Positions 32,362 through 41,226 of a stretch of 64,000 nt of DNA are shown here, in pieces; position 1 is the first letter of the stretch; every line of letters begins with the position of its first letter. Position numbers and translations under genes: made by a program. The stretch covers positions 85,981 to 149,980 of the forward strand of contig CAVUSJ010000010.1 of NCBI GenBank assembly GCA_963744105.1, given 5' to 3'. Origin of the DNA: DASUPK01 sp963744105. GTDB taxonomy: Bacteria > Actinomycetota > Thermoleophilia > Solirubrobacterales > 70-9. The notes under the pieces are model-generated. The model was not told the origin of the DNA, ran no database searches, and was given only the letters and a program-made list of their open reading frames with translations.

Positions 32362-33366
32362 ATGGCGACCCCCGAGCCGAAGGTCTCAATCGTGATCCCG
32401 AACCGCGACGGCGCGACGCCGCGCGAGGGCCTCGTCTTCCTGGAGATGGTCCGGGACACCCTCGCGGAGCAGAGTTTCCGGGACTTCGAGGTGATCGTCG
32501 TCGACAACGGGTCATCCGACGGCTCGGTCGCGTTCGTCAGGGAGGAGTGGCCCGGCGCGAGCCTGGTCGAGCTGGGCGAGAACCGGGGGTTCTCCGCGGC
32601 GGTGAACGCCGGCGTCGCCGCGGGCCGGAGCGCGTACGTGGCTCTGCTCAACACGGACATCGAGCTCTCACCGGACTGGCTCGAGCTGCTGGTCGGGGAG
32701 CTCGACCGGGATCCGCGGCTCGGGTTCGTCACCGGCAAGGTCATGCGGCACGACGATCGCGATGTGCTCGAGCAGGCGGGACATGACTTCTTCACTTGCG
32801 GCCGGTTCGAGCCCCAGGGACTCGACGAGCGCGATGAGGGACAGTACGACCAACGGCGGGCGACGCCGGTGGTGACGGCCGCGGCCGCCCTCTACCGGCG
32901 CGGGGCGCTCGAGGAGGCCGGCGGGTTCGACGAGGACTACTTCCTCTACTGCGAGGACGGGGACGCCTGCCTGCGAATGCTGCTGGCCGGCTACTCCGGC
33001 CTCTATGTGCCGGAGCCGAAGGCCTTTCACGTGCGCGGCGGGACCGTTGGGCCGTCGCAGGACCTGCCGCGCTTCTACCTCGTCCGGAACGGGCTGATCA
33101 CCCTGCTCAAGGACATGCCGGCATCGCTGCTGCTCCGCTCCCTGCCGAAGATCGCCCTTTACAACTGGGGAGCGCTGAGCGCCGGACGTCACGAGGGGTA
33201 CGGCAGGCGGGTGCTGCAGGCGTTCACCTCGTTCCTGCGGATGGTTCCCGCGACCCTGCGGAAGCGGCGCGTCGTCCAGCGCGCGAGGAAGGTGGGGCCG
33301 GAGGAGTTCGCGGGGGAGATCCGCACGGACTACCCGCTGCCCAGCCGGCTGGCACCATTCCTCTGA
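32362..33366 (+). CDS. Family 2 glycosyltransferase (rhamnosyltransferase WbbL-like)
   Basis: A 334-residue GT-A enzyme: VSIVIPNRDGATPREGLVF, FEVIVVDNGSSDGSVAFV, ENRGFSAAVNAGVAAGRSAY, the metal site VALLNTDIELSPDWLE (NTD), AAAALYRRGALEEAGGFDED and YCEDGDACLRMLLAGY. NRGFSAAVN and LLNTDIE mark the WbbL/GT2 rhamnosyltransferase-like subgroup. Its stop shares a base with the next start (TGATG), so the next gene is co-translated. Confidence 0.88.
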   Translation: MATPEPKVSIVIPNRDGATPREGLVFLEMVRDTLAEQSFRDFEVIVVDNGSSDGSVAFVREEWPGASLVELGENRGFSAAVNAGVAAGRSAYVALLNTDIELSPDWLELLVGELDRDPRLGFVTGKVMRHDDRDVLEQAGHDFFTCGRFEPQGLDERDEGQYDQRRATPVVTAAAALYRRGALEEAGGFDEDYFLYCEDGDACLRMLLAGYSGLYVPEPKAFHVRGGTVGPSQDLPRFYLVRNGLITLLKDMPASLLLRSLPKIALYNWGALSAGRHEGYGRRVLQAFTSFLRMVPATLRKRRVVQRARKVGPEEFAGEIRTDYPLPSRLAPFL

Positions 33367-34352
33367 TGGACACCGCGGTCGCCCTGATCATCTTTCGCCG
33401 TCCGGAGCTCACTGCCCGGGTCTTCGAGCGGATCCGGGAGGCGCGCCCCCCGAAGCTGTTCGTGATCGCGGACGGGCCGAGGCCGGGCAACGCCGAGGAC
33501 GTGCGGCTCTGCGCGAACACGCGGGCGGTGGTCGAGGAGGTGGACTGGCCGTGCGAGGTCGTCCGCGACTTCGCCGACGAGAACCTCGGCTTGAAGCGCC
33601 GGATCCCGAGCGGGCTCGACCGGGTCTTCGGGGAGGTCACCGAGGCGATCATCCTCGAGGACGACTGCCTGCCGGATCCCTCCTTCTTCCCGTACTGCGA
33701 GGAGCTGCTCGAGCGCTACCGCGACGACGAGCGTGTCATCCATATCTCCGGAAGCCAGCTGCTGCCGGATCCTCCGAAGAAGTGGAGCTACCACTTCTCC
33801 CGCGGCCCGGCCGTCTGGGGGTGGGCGACCTGGCGGCGTGCATGGGAGCTCTACGACGTCGAGCTCGCGGATTGGCACTCGAAGTCCAGGGCGGAGAAGA
33901 AGGCCGACCTCCGCCGGATGTTCGAGGAGGAGGACGAGCAGCGCCACTGGCGCTTCGTCTGGGACAACTCCACGGAGATCGACAACTGGGATGCCCAGTG
34001 GTCCTACGCCGCACTGAGCCGGGGACTGCTCAGCATCAACCCGAACCGCAACCTGATCACCAACATCGGCTTCGGGGAGGAGGCGACCAATGCGACCGCG
34101 GACCCGCTGGGGATCGCGGGCCGCCCCCTGCAGGGGATCTCGCTTCCGCTCGAGCACCCGCCCGAGGTGAAGCGCGACGTCGAGGCGGACCGCCTCGCGT
34201 CCCATCTCTTCAGGCGGCCAAAGCACGAGCGGCTGCGGCGCGCGGCGTACCACGTCCTGCAGGCGGGCGGGGACGCGCTCGAGCTCGTGCCAGAACGGAT
34301 CCGTCCGAAGATCCGGCACCGGGACCGAGCTCAGCGAGCGGGGTCCGGCTAG
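33366..34352 (+). CDS. HlpA-like glycosyltransferase-related protein
   Basis: A 328-residue protein with a GT-A-like start (VALIIFRRPELTARVFERI, PPKLFVIADGPRP), an acidic metal-type motif EAIILEDDCLPDPSFF and VWGWATWRRAWELYD. The FRRPE...IADGPR and AVWGWATWRRAW segments are shared with proteins annotated as hemolytic protein HlpA-like in databases, which are probably glycosyltransferases; the haemolysin name is unlikely to be meaningful. ATG 33366 overlaps the previous TGA. The C-terminal region is basic and helical. Followed by the GDP-fucose synthase gene. Confidence 0.7.
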   Translation: MDTAVALIIFRRPELTARVFERIREARPPKLFVIADGPRPGNAEDVRLCANTRAVVEEVDWPCEVVRDFADENLGLKRRIPSGLDRVFGEVTEAIILEDDCLPDPSFFPYCEELLERYRDDERVIHISGSQLLPDPPKKWSYHFSRGPAVWGWATWRRAWELYDVELADWHSKSRAEKKADLRRMFEEEDEQRHWRFVWDNSTEIDNWDAQWSYAALSRGLLSINPNRNLITNIGFGEEATNATADPLGIAGRPLQGISLPLEHPPEVKRDVEADRLASHLFRRPKHERLRRAAYHVLQAGGDALELVPERIRPKIRHRDRAQRAGSG

Positions 34353-34355
34353 CCT
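34350..34355 (+). promoter_or_regulatory. Putative leaderless -10 box (TAGCCT)
   Basis: TAGCCT, which includes the stop codon of the upstream gene, lies six bases before ATG 34362. Confidence 0.4.
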
Positions 34356-34361
34356 TTCCGC

Positions 34362-35324
34362 ATGGCTTCAGCCAAGCCAGATCCGGGATTCTGGTCCGGC
34401 AAGTCGGTCGCCGTCACCGGCGGCGCCGGCTTCCTCGGGCGACCGACGGTGGCGCTGCTCGAGGAGCTCGGGGCGGACGTCACGACGATTCGCTCCGCGA
34501 ACCACGACCTGCGCGACCGCTCTGCCTGCTTTGTGGCGCTCGAGGGCGCCCAGGTGGTGATTCACCTGGCCGCCAACGTGGGGGGCATCGGCTACAACCG
34601 CCGCAACCCGGGCCCCCTCGCGCACGACAACCTGGCGATGGGGCTGAACGTCTTCGAGGCCTGCCGGGAGCTCGAGGTGGAGAAGCTGGTCGCGGCCTGC
34701 TCGGTGTGCGCGTATCCGAAGATCACGCCGGTCCCGTTCTCCGAGGACAACATCTGGGATGGGTATCCGGAGGAGTCGAACGCGCCCTACGGGCTGGCGA
34801 AGAAAATGCTGCTGGTCCTGAGCGACTCGTATCGCCGCCAGTACGGCCTCGATTCCTGCGCGCCGGTGATGGCCAACCTCTACGGCCCCGGGGACAACTT
34901 CGATCTAGAGGACTCGCATGTGATCGCCGCGATGGTCCACAAGTACGTGCTCGCTGCCGAGCGGGGAGATCCGGAGGTCGTCCTCTGGGGGACCGGGAAG
35001 CCGTCGCGCGAGTTCCTCTACGTGGACGATGCCGCGCGGGCGCTCGTCCTCTGCGCCGAGAAGCTCGATGTCTCGGATCCGGTCAACGTCGGGACGGGCA
35101 CCGAGACCAGCATCCGCGAGCTGGGCGAGACGATCGCGGAGCTCGCCGGCTTCGACGGGAAGACGGTCTGGGACGACTCCCGGCCCGACGGGCAGCCGAA
35201 GCGCTATCTCGATGTGAGTCGCGCTCGAGAGTCAGTCGGATTCGAGGCGGAGATGTCATTGGAGGAGGGCCTGCGGAGAACCATCGAGGGCTTCCGCGCC
35301 TCCAATCTGGTCGGAGCGGCCTAG
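34362..35324 (+). CDS. fcl: GDP-L-fucose synthase-like epimerase/reductase
   Basis: A 320-residue SDR with VAVTGGAGFLGRPTVALL at the NADP site. The family-specific segments are HLAANVGGIGYNRRNPG, ACSVCAYPKITPVPFSED, the catalytic YGLAKKM, and NLYGPGDNFDLEDSHVIAAM. The SHVI and KYL/KYV helices follow GDP-fucose synthase (WcaG). That enzyme converts GDP-4-keto-6-deoxymannose, the GMD product, to GDP-L-fucose by 3,5-epimerisation and reduction. The N-terminal domain is slightly longer than in E. coli. A 4-keto-reductase acting on another NDP-sugar cannot be excluded. Confidence 0.82.
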   Translation: MASAKPDPGFWSGKSVAVTGGAGFLGRPTVALLEELGADVTTIRSANHDLRDRSACFVALEGAQVVIHLAANVGGIGYNRRNPGPLAHDNLAMGLNVFEACRELEVEKLVAACSVCAYPKITPVPFSEDNIWDGYPEESNAPYGLAKKMLLVLSDSYRRQYGLDSCAPVMANLYGPGDNFDLEDSHVIAAMVHKYVLAAERGDPEVVLWGTGKPSREFLYVDDAARALVLCAEKLDVSDPVNVGTGTETSIRELGETIAELAGFDGKTVWDDSRPDGQPKRYLDVSRARESVGFEAEMSLEEGLRRTIEGFRASNLVGAA

Positions 35325-36028
35325 TCGGCCGGCCCGAGGCGCCGGGCGCTGGCGATCAGGCATTGGGACAGGGATGGAAGCCAGTCGCCGCTCCTGGCGA
35401 GGATCGGAAACCTGACGTCGTTGACCAGGCGTTGAGGCAGGACCGGCACCCAGTTGCCGGTGATCGTCTCGACTGCGAACCCTCGCGACTGGAGATGGGC
35501 ACGAAGGGTGGGCAGCGTGTACGCACGGACGTGTCCCTGGTCGCTGAGGGAGTACTCAACCCAGATGGGATAGCGCCCGGCGAGGAGGCGAAGCCGGTTC
35601 TCGAAACTCGCGAGATTCGGCGTAGTGACGACCACGATGCCGTGAGGACGGAGCACCCGTCCGATCTCGTCGAGGAACCCGGTGGTATCGACAAGGTGCT
35701 CGATGATCTCCCCGGCGAAGACGGCCTCGAAGCTCTCGTCCTCGAACGGAAGCGGCCCGGTCGCAAGGTCGTGCACGTGCGCCTCGATTCCCCGGTCTTG
35801 AATCTGCTCGACCAGGTCCTCGCTGATGTCAGCCGCGACGACGTCCCAGCCTTGATCGGACAGCGCGACTGCGGCGATTCCGCTCCCGGCGGCGACGTCG
35901 AGCAGCCGGCCTCTGCGCGGCTCGCGCTCGAAGGTCGCGAGCGCCTTGCGAAGGCGGGATTCGCGCGCCTCGAACGTGCGGCCCGAGAAGACTCGGCGAT
36001 TGAAGCCCGAAAGCTGAGTGCTCATCAT
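35321..36028 (-). CDS. Class I SAM-dependent methyltransferase
   Basis: A 235-residue UbiE/Coq5-like methyltransferase: RLLDVAAGSGIAAVALSDQG (motif I), DVVAADISEDLVEQIQDRG, FEAVFAGEIIEHLVDTTGFL and VLRPHGIVVVTTPNLASFEN. The C-terminal part (RLRLLAGRYPIWVEYSLSDQ, GHVRAYTLPTLRAHL) matches methyltransferases of lipid or glycan loci. It has two ATGs in tandem at 36028; a TAGATT box five bases upstream implies a leaderless transcript starting at the first. Last gene of the glycan region, convergent with fcl. Confidence 0.8.
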   Translation of the reverse strand: MMSTQLSGFNRRVFSGRTFEARESRLRKALATFEREPRRGRLLDVAAGSGIAAVALSDQGWDVVAADISEDLVEQIQDRGIEAHVHDLATGPLPFEDESFEAVFAGEIIEHLVDTTGFLDEIGRVLRPHGIVVVTTPNLASFENRLRLLAGRYPIWVEYSLSDQGHVRAYTLPTLRAHLQSRGFAVETITGNWVPVLPQRLVNDVRFPILARSGDWLPSLSQCLIASARRLGPAD

Positions 36029-36033
36029 GCGCG

Positions 36034-36039
36034 AATCTA
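36034..36039 (-). promoter_or_regulatory. Putative leaderless -10 box (TAGATT)
   Basis: On the minus strand TAGATT lies five bases before the ATGATG start at 36028. Confidence 0.5.
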
Positions 36040-36045
36040 CGCCAG

Positions 36046-36726
36046 ATGAGCTCCCTTGCCTCCCTCGCCCAGGAGATCGCCTCCTGCACCCGCTGCCCTC
36101 GGCTGGTCGAGTGGCGGGAGCGGTGCGCTGCCGAGCCGCCCCGGCGATACCAGGGCGAGCGGTACTGGGCGCGCCCTCTTCCCGGCTTCGGCGATCCGCG
36201 GGCGGGAATCGCGATCGTCGGACTGGCGCCGGCTGCGCACGGGGGGAACCGGACCGGGCGGTTCTTCACCGGTGATCGCTCCGGCGACTGGCTGTTCGCG
36301 GCGCTCCACCGGGCCGGGCTCGCCAACCAGCCGGAGTCGGTGAGCAGCGACGACGGGCTGCGGCTGCGCGGCGCGTACGTCACCGCGGTCAACCGCTGCC
36401 CGCCGCCGCAGAACCGGCCGACGACCGAGGAGCGCGACAACTGCCTGCCCTATCTGGTGAGGGAGCTGGGACTGCTGCGGTCCGCGCGGGTGATCGTCGC
36501 ACTCGGGTCCTACGCCTGGGCCGGGTCGCTGTTGGCGCTGAGCGAGTTGGGGGCGGAGGTGCCGCGGCCGAGGCCGCGGTTCGGGCATGAGGCCGACGCG
36601 CGCGTCGGGGAGTGGTCGATGGTCGGCTGCTTTCACCCGAGCCAGCAGAACACGTTCACCGGGAGGCTGACTGAGCCGATGCTCGACGCGGTCTTCTCGC
36701 GCGCCAGGGAGCTCGTGTCCGGCTGA
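36046..36726 (+). CDS. Family 5 uracil-DNA glycosylase (UdgB)
   Basis: Removes uracil and other deaminated bases from DNA. The 226-residue protein has the UdgB motif GLAPAAHGGNRTGR at residues 59-72, which lacks the usual catalytic Asp of other UDG families, and HPSQQNTFTGR as motif 3. Four cysteines suited to a [4Fe-4S] cluster are visible: C14 and C17 (CTRC), C118 (NRCPPPQNRP) and C133. Family 5 enzymes are typical of actinobacteria, thermophiles and archaea. Not part of the glycan locus; followed by pgsA. Confidence 0.92.
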   Translation: MSSLASLAQEIASCTRCPRLVEWRERCAAEPPRRYQGERYWARPLPGFGDPRAGIAIVGLAPAAHGGNRTGRFFTGDRSGDWLFAALHRAGLANQPESVSSDDGLRLRGAYVTAVNRCPPPQNRPTTEERDNCLPYLVRELGLLRSARVIVALGSYAWAGSLLALSELGAEVPRPRPRFGHEADARVGEWSMVGCFHPSQQNTFTGRLTEPMLDAVFSRARELVSG

Positions 36727-36747
36727 GCCAGCGACCAACACCTGGGG

Positions 36748-36753
36748 GATACT
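36748..36753 (+). promoter_or_regulatory. Putative leaderless -10 box (GATACT)
   Basis: GATACT lies six bases before GTG 36760. Confidence 0.4.
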
Positions 36754-36759
36754 GGGCGC

Positions 36760-37317
36760 GTGTTCCAGCTCAATCTCCCCAACGCGCTCACGGTGCTGCG
36801 GATCCTGCTGGTGCCGGTGGTGGTGGTCGCGCTGCTCGACGAGACGCCGAACGGGGATGCGATCGCGGCCGGTGTGTTCGCGCTGGCGGCGCTGACCGAC
36901 ACGTTGGACGGCTATATCGCGCGCTCGCGGGGCGCGATCACGACGTTCGGCAAGCTGATGGACCCGATCGCGGACAAGCTGCTGGTGGCGGCGTCGCTGA
37001 TCGCGCTGGTCTCGCTCAACCGGCTGGCGGCCTGGATCGCGATGGTGATCATCGCGCGGGAGTTCGCGGTCACCGGGCTGCGGATGGTCGCGGCGGAGCA
37101 GGGGGTGGTGATCCAGGCGAGCTGGATGGGGAAGGTGAAGACGATCCTTCAGGTGGCCGCGATCATCTGCCTGATCGCGGTCAACCCAGCGCCGCTCTGG
37201 GTGAACCTGCTGGTCTATGCCGCGGTCGCCGCGACGGTGATCAGCGGGTTCGACTACTTCTTCGGGTTCCGGCGGATGATCGAGGAGTCCCGCTCGACCA
37301 AGAAGCACCCTGCCTAG
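36760..37317 (+). CDS. pgsA: CDP-diacylglycerol--glycerol-3-phosphate 3-phosphatidyltransferase
   Basis: Commits CDP-diacylglycerol to phosphatidylglycerol synthesis. The 185-residue membrane protein has the full CDP-alcohol phosphatidyltransferase motif DG-x2-AR-x8-G-x3-D-x3-D in DGYIARSRGAITTFGKLMDP plus IAD, and about five hydrophobic helices (ALTVLRILLVPVVVVALL, IQASWMGKVKTILQVAAIIC). VITGLR-like VTGLRMVAAEQG fits PgsA rather than cardiolipin or inositol-phosphate synthases. Start is GTG 36760 (MFQLNLPNALTVLRI). Convergent with folE2 (4-nt overlap of stops). Confidence 0.92.
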   Translation: MFQLNLPNALTVLRILLVPVVVVALLDETPNGDAIAAGVFALAALTDTLDGYIARSRGAITTFGKLMDPIADKLLVAASLIALVSLNRLAAWIAMVIIAREFAVTGLRMVAAEQGVVIQASWMGKVKTILQVAAIICLIAVNPAPLWVNLLVYAAVAATVISGFDYFFGFRRMIEESRSTKKHPA

Positions 37318-38336
37318 GCGGCAGGGGCCTCCAGCCACTCCCGCATAGTCGTGTGGTGGCGGGAGTGATCGCCGCTCTCGAGCTCCTCGACGATCTCGGA
37401 GAGCAGGCCGTAGCGCTCGGCCACCACGTTGTGGCGGTGGATGGTCTCGAGGTTCTCCTGGCGGGCCTGGACGAAGGCGCCGTCGCGCAGCTCGGGAAAG
37501 GCCTCGGTGACCTGGCGGATCATCTCGCGGACGCAGTCCTCGACGAAGCGGGGGTTGGCGTGGGCCTTCTCGACCACGGCGCGCTCGTCCGCCCGCTTCA
37601 TCAGCTCGTAGATCTCGCTGGACATGGAGGTCTCGACGATGCGGAGGAGGCGGCGGGCGTCGATGTCCACGCCGGAGTCCTCGGGGGTGCCGATGTAGAG
37701 GGTGCCGATGCCGCGCTGGTTATGGGTCGCCAGGGGGACGGCGTCGACGATGCGGTCGATGTCCTCCTCGCCAAATCCCTCTTCTTGCAGACGCTCGCGT
37801 GCTCCGTCCTCGACCAGGCCCTGGGCGCAGGGGCACGCGGTCATGCCCTGGGCCTGAACTCCGATCAGGGTGCGGGTGCCGCGGTCCGAAGCCACAGCGG
37901 TGCCGTAGAGGGTGTAGAGCTCCTGGGTGGGGAGGCCGGAGACCGGGGCTGGGACGGTCTCGGGATAGCGGGCCGCGATCTTCACCTCGGCGCGGATGCC
38001 GCCCTGCCGCTCGCGGACCTGCTCGGCGATGTGAGCCGCCAGGCCCTCGGCCCGGAGGGCCTCGCCGAGGACCACGGTGTCGATGGCCTCGTTGACGACC
38101 TCCTCGAAGCGGGACATGTGGACGCCGGCCTGCTCGGGATTGAGGTCCACGAAGCACTCGAGGTCGGCGTGGTAGAGCGACTCGTCTCCGGTCGAGCCGC
38201 CGTTCTGGCTGCCGCACACCCGGATGACCTTCTCGACGCCGACGACGCCGACGCGGGAGAGGCTGACCCGGGTGGCGGGTGCCTCGGCCTGGGCGTCGCG
38301 GGTCGGGGCGCTGATTGTCTCGATCGAGTTGGCCAT
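37314..38336 (-). CDS. folE2: GTP cyclohydrolase FolE2 (type IB)
   Basis: Converts GTP to 7,8-dihydroneopterin triphosphate for folate synthesis, with a zinc-independent use of Mn or other metals under zinc limitation in known cases. The 340-residue protein is of usual FolE2 length and contains VSLSRVGVVGVEKVIRV, DLNPEQAGVHMSRFEEVVNE, the metal-site region AQGMTACPCAQGLVED (conserved CPC) and THNQRGIGTLYIG. It also resembles archaeal MptA, but the bacterial context favours folate. No upstream Zur site was recognised. Upstream intergenic space is shared with the sigma factor gene. Confidence 0.93.
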   Translation of the reverse strand: MANSIETISAPTRDAQAEAPATRVSLSRVGVVGVEKVIRVCGSQNGGSTGDESLYHADLECFVDLNPEQAGVHMSRFEEVVNEAIDTVVLGEALRAEGLAAHIAEQVRERQGGIRAEVKIAARYPETVPAPVSGLPTQELYTLYGTAVASDRGTRTLIGVQAQGMTACPCAQGLVEDGARERLQEEGFGEEDIDRIVDAVPLATHNQRGIGTLYIGTPEDSGVDIDARRLLRIVETSMSSEIYELMKRADERAVVEKAHANPRFVEDCVREMIRQVTEAFPELRDGAFVQARQENLETIHRHNVVAERYGLLSEIVEELESGDHSRHHTTMREWLEAPAA

Positions 38337-38416
38337 CGGAGCAAGTATGCCGGGCCGGTGTCACCGGGTTCGGAAAATGCCCAAAAAGTGAGTCAAATAA
38401 CCGCGCGAACCGTCCC

Positions 38417-38422
38417 TATACT
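38417..38422 (+). promoter_or_regulatory. Putative -10 box (TATACT) of the sigma factor gene
   Basis: TATACT is a near-consensus -10 in the 162-base folE2-sigma gap; a weak GTCAAA at 38392 is a possible -35 at 19 bases. It leaves a leader of about 70 bases with a GAGAAGGAGAG ribosome site before ATG 38499, in contrast to the leaderless genes around it. Confidence 0.5.
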
Positions 38423-38498
38423 CCCGCTCGCTCTAGGGCTCGGTCTTCTTAAGGGGAGAAGGGTGGGCTGTCCGCAGTACCGGGAGAAGGAGAGGGAT

Positions 38499-39620
<1,122 letters not shown>

Positions 39621-39630
39621 GCGGCATAGT

Positions 39631-40353
39631 CTGGGCGGCATAGCCGCAATCGAGATCTCGGAGCTGCGCGTTCGGCGCGGCGAGAAGGTGGTGCTGCCCG
39701 GCCTCTCGCTGAGCGTCGAGGCCGGGTCTGTCACTGCGCTGCTCGGGCCGAGCGGGTGCGGCAAGACGACGCTGATGCGGTCGATCGTGGGAGTGCAGAT
39801 CGTCGAGGGCGGGGAGGTCAGGGTGCTCGGCGAGGCCGCGGGGTCGCCGGCGCTGCGGTCGCGGGTCGCGTACATGACGCAGGGGCCGTCGGTCTACACG
39901 GATCTGACGGTGCGGGAGAACCTGCGGTTCTTCGCGCGGGTGCTGGGAGCGCCGGGTGAGCGGATCGAGAACGCGATCCGGACGGTCAGTCTGGGGGCGC
40001 TCGCGGACCGGGTGGTCAGGGATCTGTCGGGCGGGGAGAGGGCGAGGGTGTCGCTTGCCACCACGCTGCTGGGGGATCCCGACGTGCTGATCCTGGACGA
40101 GCCGACCGTGGGGCTGGATCCGGTGCTGCGCCAGGACCTCTGGGAGACGTTCTATGCGCTCGCCCGGGACGGGAAGACGCTGCTGGTCTCGAGCCACGTG
40201 ATGGATGAGGCGGTCAATTGCCACAACCTGGCCTTGATGCGGGAGGGGCGGTTCCTGGCGATCGCGCCACCGGACGAGATCCTGAAGCGGACCGGCGCGG
40301 ACGATCTGACCGAGGCGTTTCTGCGGTTGATCAGGGATGAGGGGGCGGCGTGA
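39631..40353 (+). CDS. ABC transporter ATP-binding protein (start codon non-standard)
   Basis: ATPase of about 240 residues: Walker A GPSGCGKTTL, Q-loop YMTQGPSVYTDLTV, signature LSGGERARVSLA, Walker B VLILDEPTVGLDP and H-loop SSHVMDEA; drug- or lipid-export type (DrrA/NatA-like). Homology demands the N-terminal strand IAAIEISELRVRRGEKVV, but upstream of GTG 39688 there is no ATG, GTG or TTG in frame. Candidates are CTG 39631 or ATA 39640. Starting at GTG 39688 would lose the first beta-strand. It overlaps the permease gene by 4 nt (GTGA). Confidence 0.85.
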   Translation: MGGIAAIEISELRVRRGEKVVLPGLSLSVEAGSVTALLGPSGCGKTTLMRSIVGVQIVEGGEVRVLGEAAGSPALRSRVAYMTQGPSVYTDLTVRENLRFFARVLGAPGERIENAIRTVSLGALADRVVRDLSGGERARVSLATTLLGDPDVLILDEPTVGLDPVLRQDLWETFYALARDGKTLLVSSHVMDEAVNCHNLALMREGRFLAIAPPDEILKRTGADDLTEAFLRLIRDEGAA

Positions 40354-41087
40354 GCCCGCGGTGCACGCTCGCCGTCGCGGAGAGGGTGCTGCGGCAGTTG
40401 CGGCGGGACCCACGGACGATCGCGCTGGTGCTGGTCGTGCCCTGTGTGCTGATGACGCTGGTGAAGTACATGTTCGAGGGGCAGCCCGGGACGTGGGAGC
40501 GGATCGGGCCGCCGATGCTGGGGCTGTTCCCGCTGATCATGATGTTCCTGATCACCTCGATCACGATGCTGCGGGAGAGGACCACGGGCACCCTGGAGCG
40601 GTTGATGACGATGCCGCTCTCCAAGCTGGATCTGCTGGTGGGGTATGGGATCGCGTTCGCGGGGCTGGCCGCGCTGCAGGCCGCGGTCACCACGACGTTC
40701 GCCTATCTGGTGCTGGACCTGACCACCGCCGGATCGGGGTTCTGGGTCGCGATGCTGGCGATTGCCAATGCCGTGCTGGGGATGTCGCTGGGGCTGTTCC
40801 TCAGCGCGTTCGCGCGGACGGAGTTTCAGGCTGTGCAGTTCATGCCGGCCTTCGTGCTGCCGCAGATCCTGCTCTGCGGGCTTCTGGTGCCGCGGAGCGA
40901 GATGTCGGACTGGCTGGACACGCTGGCCGGGGCGCTGCCCTTCACCTACGCGTATGACGCGCTGGCGCGAGTGTCGGCCGGGGATGCGTTCGAGGGGAGG
41001 CTGGTGCTCGACGTGGGGGTGGTGATCGGCGCGACGCTGATCGCGCTGGTGCTTGGGGCCGCGACGCTGCGCCGGCGGACCGCCTGA
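40350..41087 (+). CDS. ABC-2 type transporter permease
   Basis: A 245-residue permease with six helices: TIALVLVVPCVLMTLVKYMF, MLGLFPLIMMFLITSITML, LDLLVGYGIAFAGLAALQAA, VAMLAIANAVLGMSLGLFL, FMPAFVLPQILLCGLLVP and DVGVVIGATLIALVLGAA. The ERTTGTLERLMTMPLSKLDL segment after helix 2 is the ABC-2 signature. GTG 40350 overlaps the ATPase stop, and the two form one transporter, probably exporting a drug or lipid. It follows the sigma factor gene by chance or history; no shared function is evident. Confidence 0.88.
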   Translation: MSPRCTLAVAERVLRQLRRDPRTIALVLVVPCVLMTLVKYMFEGQPGTWERIGPPMLGLFPLIMMFLITSITMLRERTTGTLERLMTMPLSKLDLLVGYGIAFAGLAALQAAVTTTFAYLVLDLTTAGSGFWVAMLAIANAVLGMSLGLFLSAFARTEFQAVQFMPAFVLPQILLCGLLVPRSEMSDWLDTLAGALPFTYAYDALARVSAGDAFEGRLVLDVGVVIGATLIALVLGAATLRRRTA

Positions 41088-41112
41088 GGGTTTGTGCGCG
41101 GGCCGGCGCGGC

Positions 41113-41118
41113 TAGATT
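41113..41118 (+). promoter_or_regulatory. -10 box (TAGATT) upstream of structured RNA candidate
   Basis: TAGATT identical to those at 27622 and 36034; TTTGTG at 41091 is a possible -35 with a 16-base spacer. No start codon of a credible gene follows, so it would serve an RNA starting near 41124. Confidence 0.5.
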
Positions 41119-41122
41119 GAGG

Positions 41123-41226
41123 CTGCAAATCGCGATGGCCGGCCGGGTCGGACCCCGGCAGCTTTCACCGAGTGGGCTCGGTTCCTGCCAGGGTGCAGAA
41201 GACCAACCTCCGGGTCATCCCGGGGG
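41123..41226 (+). ncRNA. Unidentified structured RNA candidate
   Basis: Between the ABC permease and AbrB genes there is strong base-pairing potential. A nine-position helix (41153-41161 with 41185-41193, one C-A mismatch) encloses the hairpin ACCGAG-TGGG-CTCGGT (41067 series: 41167-41182). GGTC (41146-41149) can pair with GACC (41201-41204), and CTGCA (41123-41127) with TGCAG (41194-41198); the two pairings cross, giving a possible pseudoknot. A final seven-pair stem CTCCGGG-TCAT-CCCGGGG (41208-41225) follows. It lacks the GGAA tetraloop and AGCAG of SRP RNA and the tRNA-like end of tmRNA. No plus-strand gene follows, so a riboswitch is unlikely. Confidence 0.45.

Noticed and set aside
33366..34352. 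Haemolysin function suggested by similarity to HlpA-like annotations
   Set aside because: The sequence has a GT-A-like start and acidic metal motif and lies in a glycosyltransferase operon; nothing suggests pore formation or a secretion signal.
1..36028. Wzx/Wzy-type polymerisation genes
   Set aside because: No flippase-like 12-14 helix Wzx or typical Wzy was recognised; the Wzm/Wzt pair indicates ABC-dependent export, although the uncharacterised polytopic proteins leave some doubt.
41123..41226. SRP RNA, tmRNA or a riboswitch
   Set aside because: No GGAA tetraloop or AGCAG internal loop, no tRNA-like end, and no plus-strand gene downstream to regulate.
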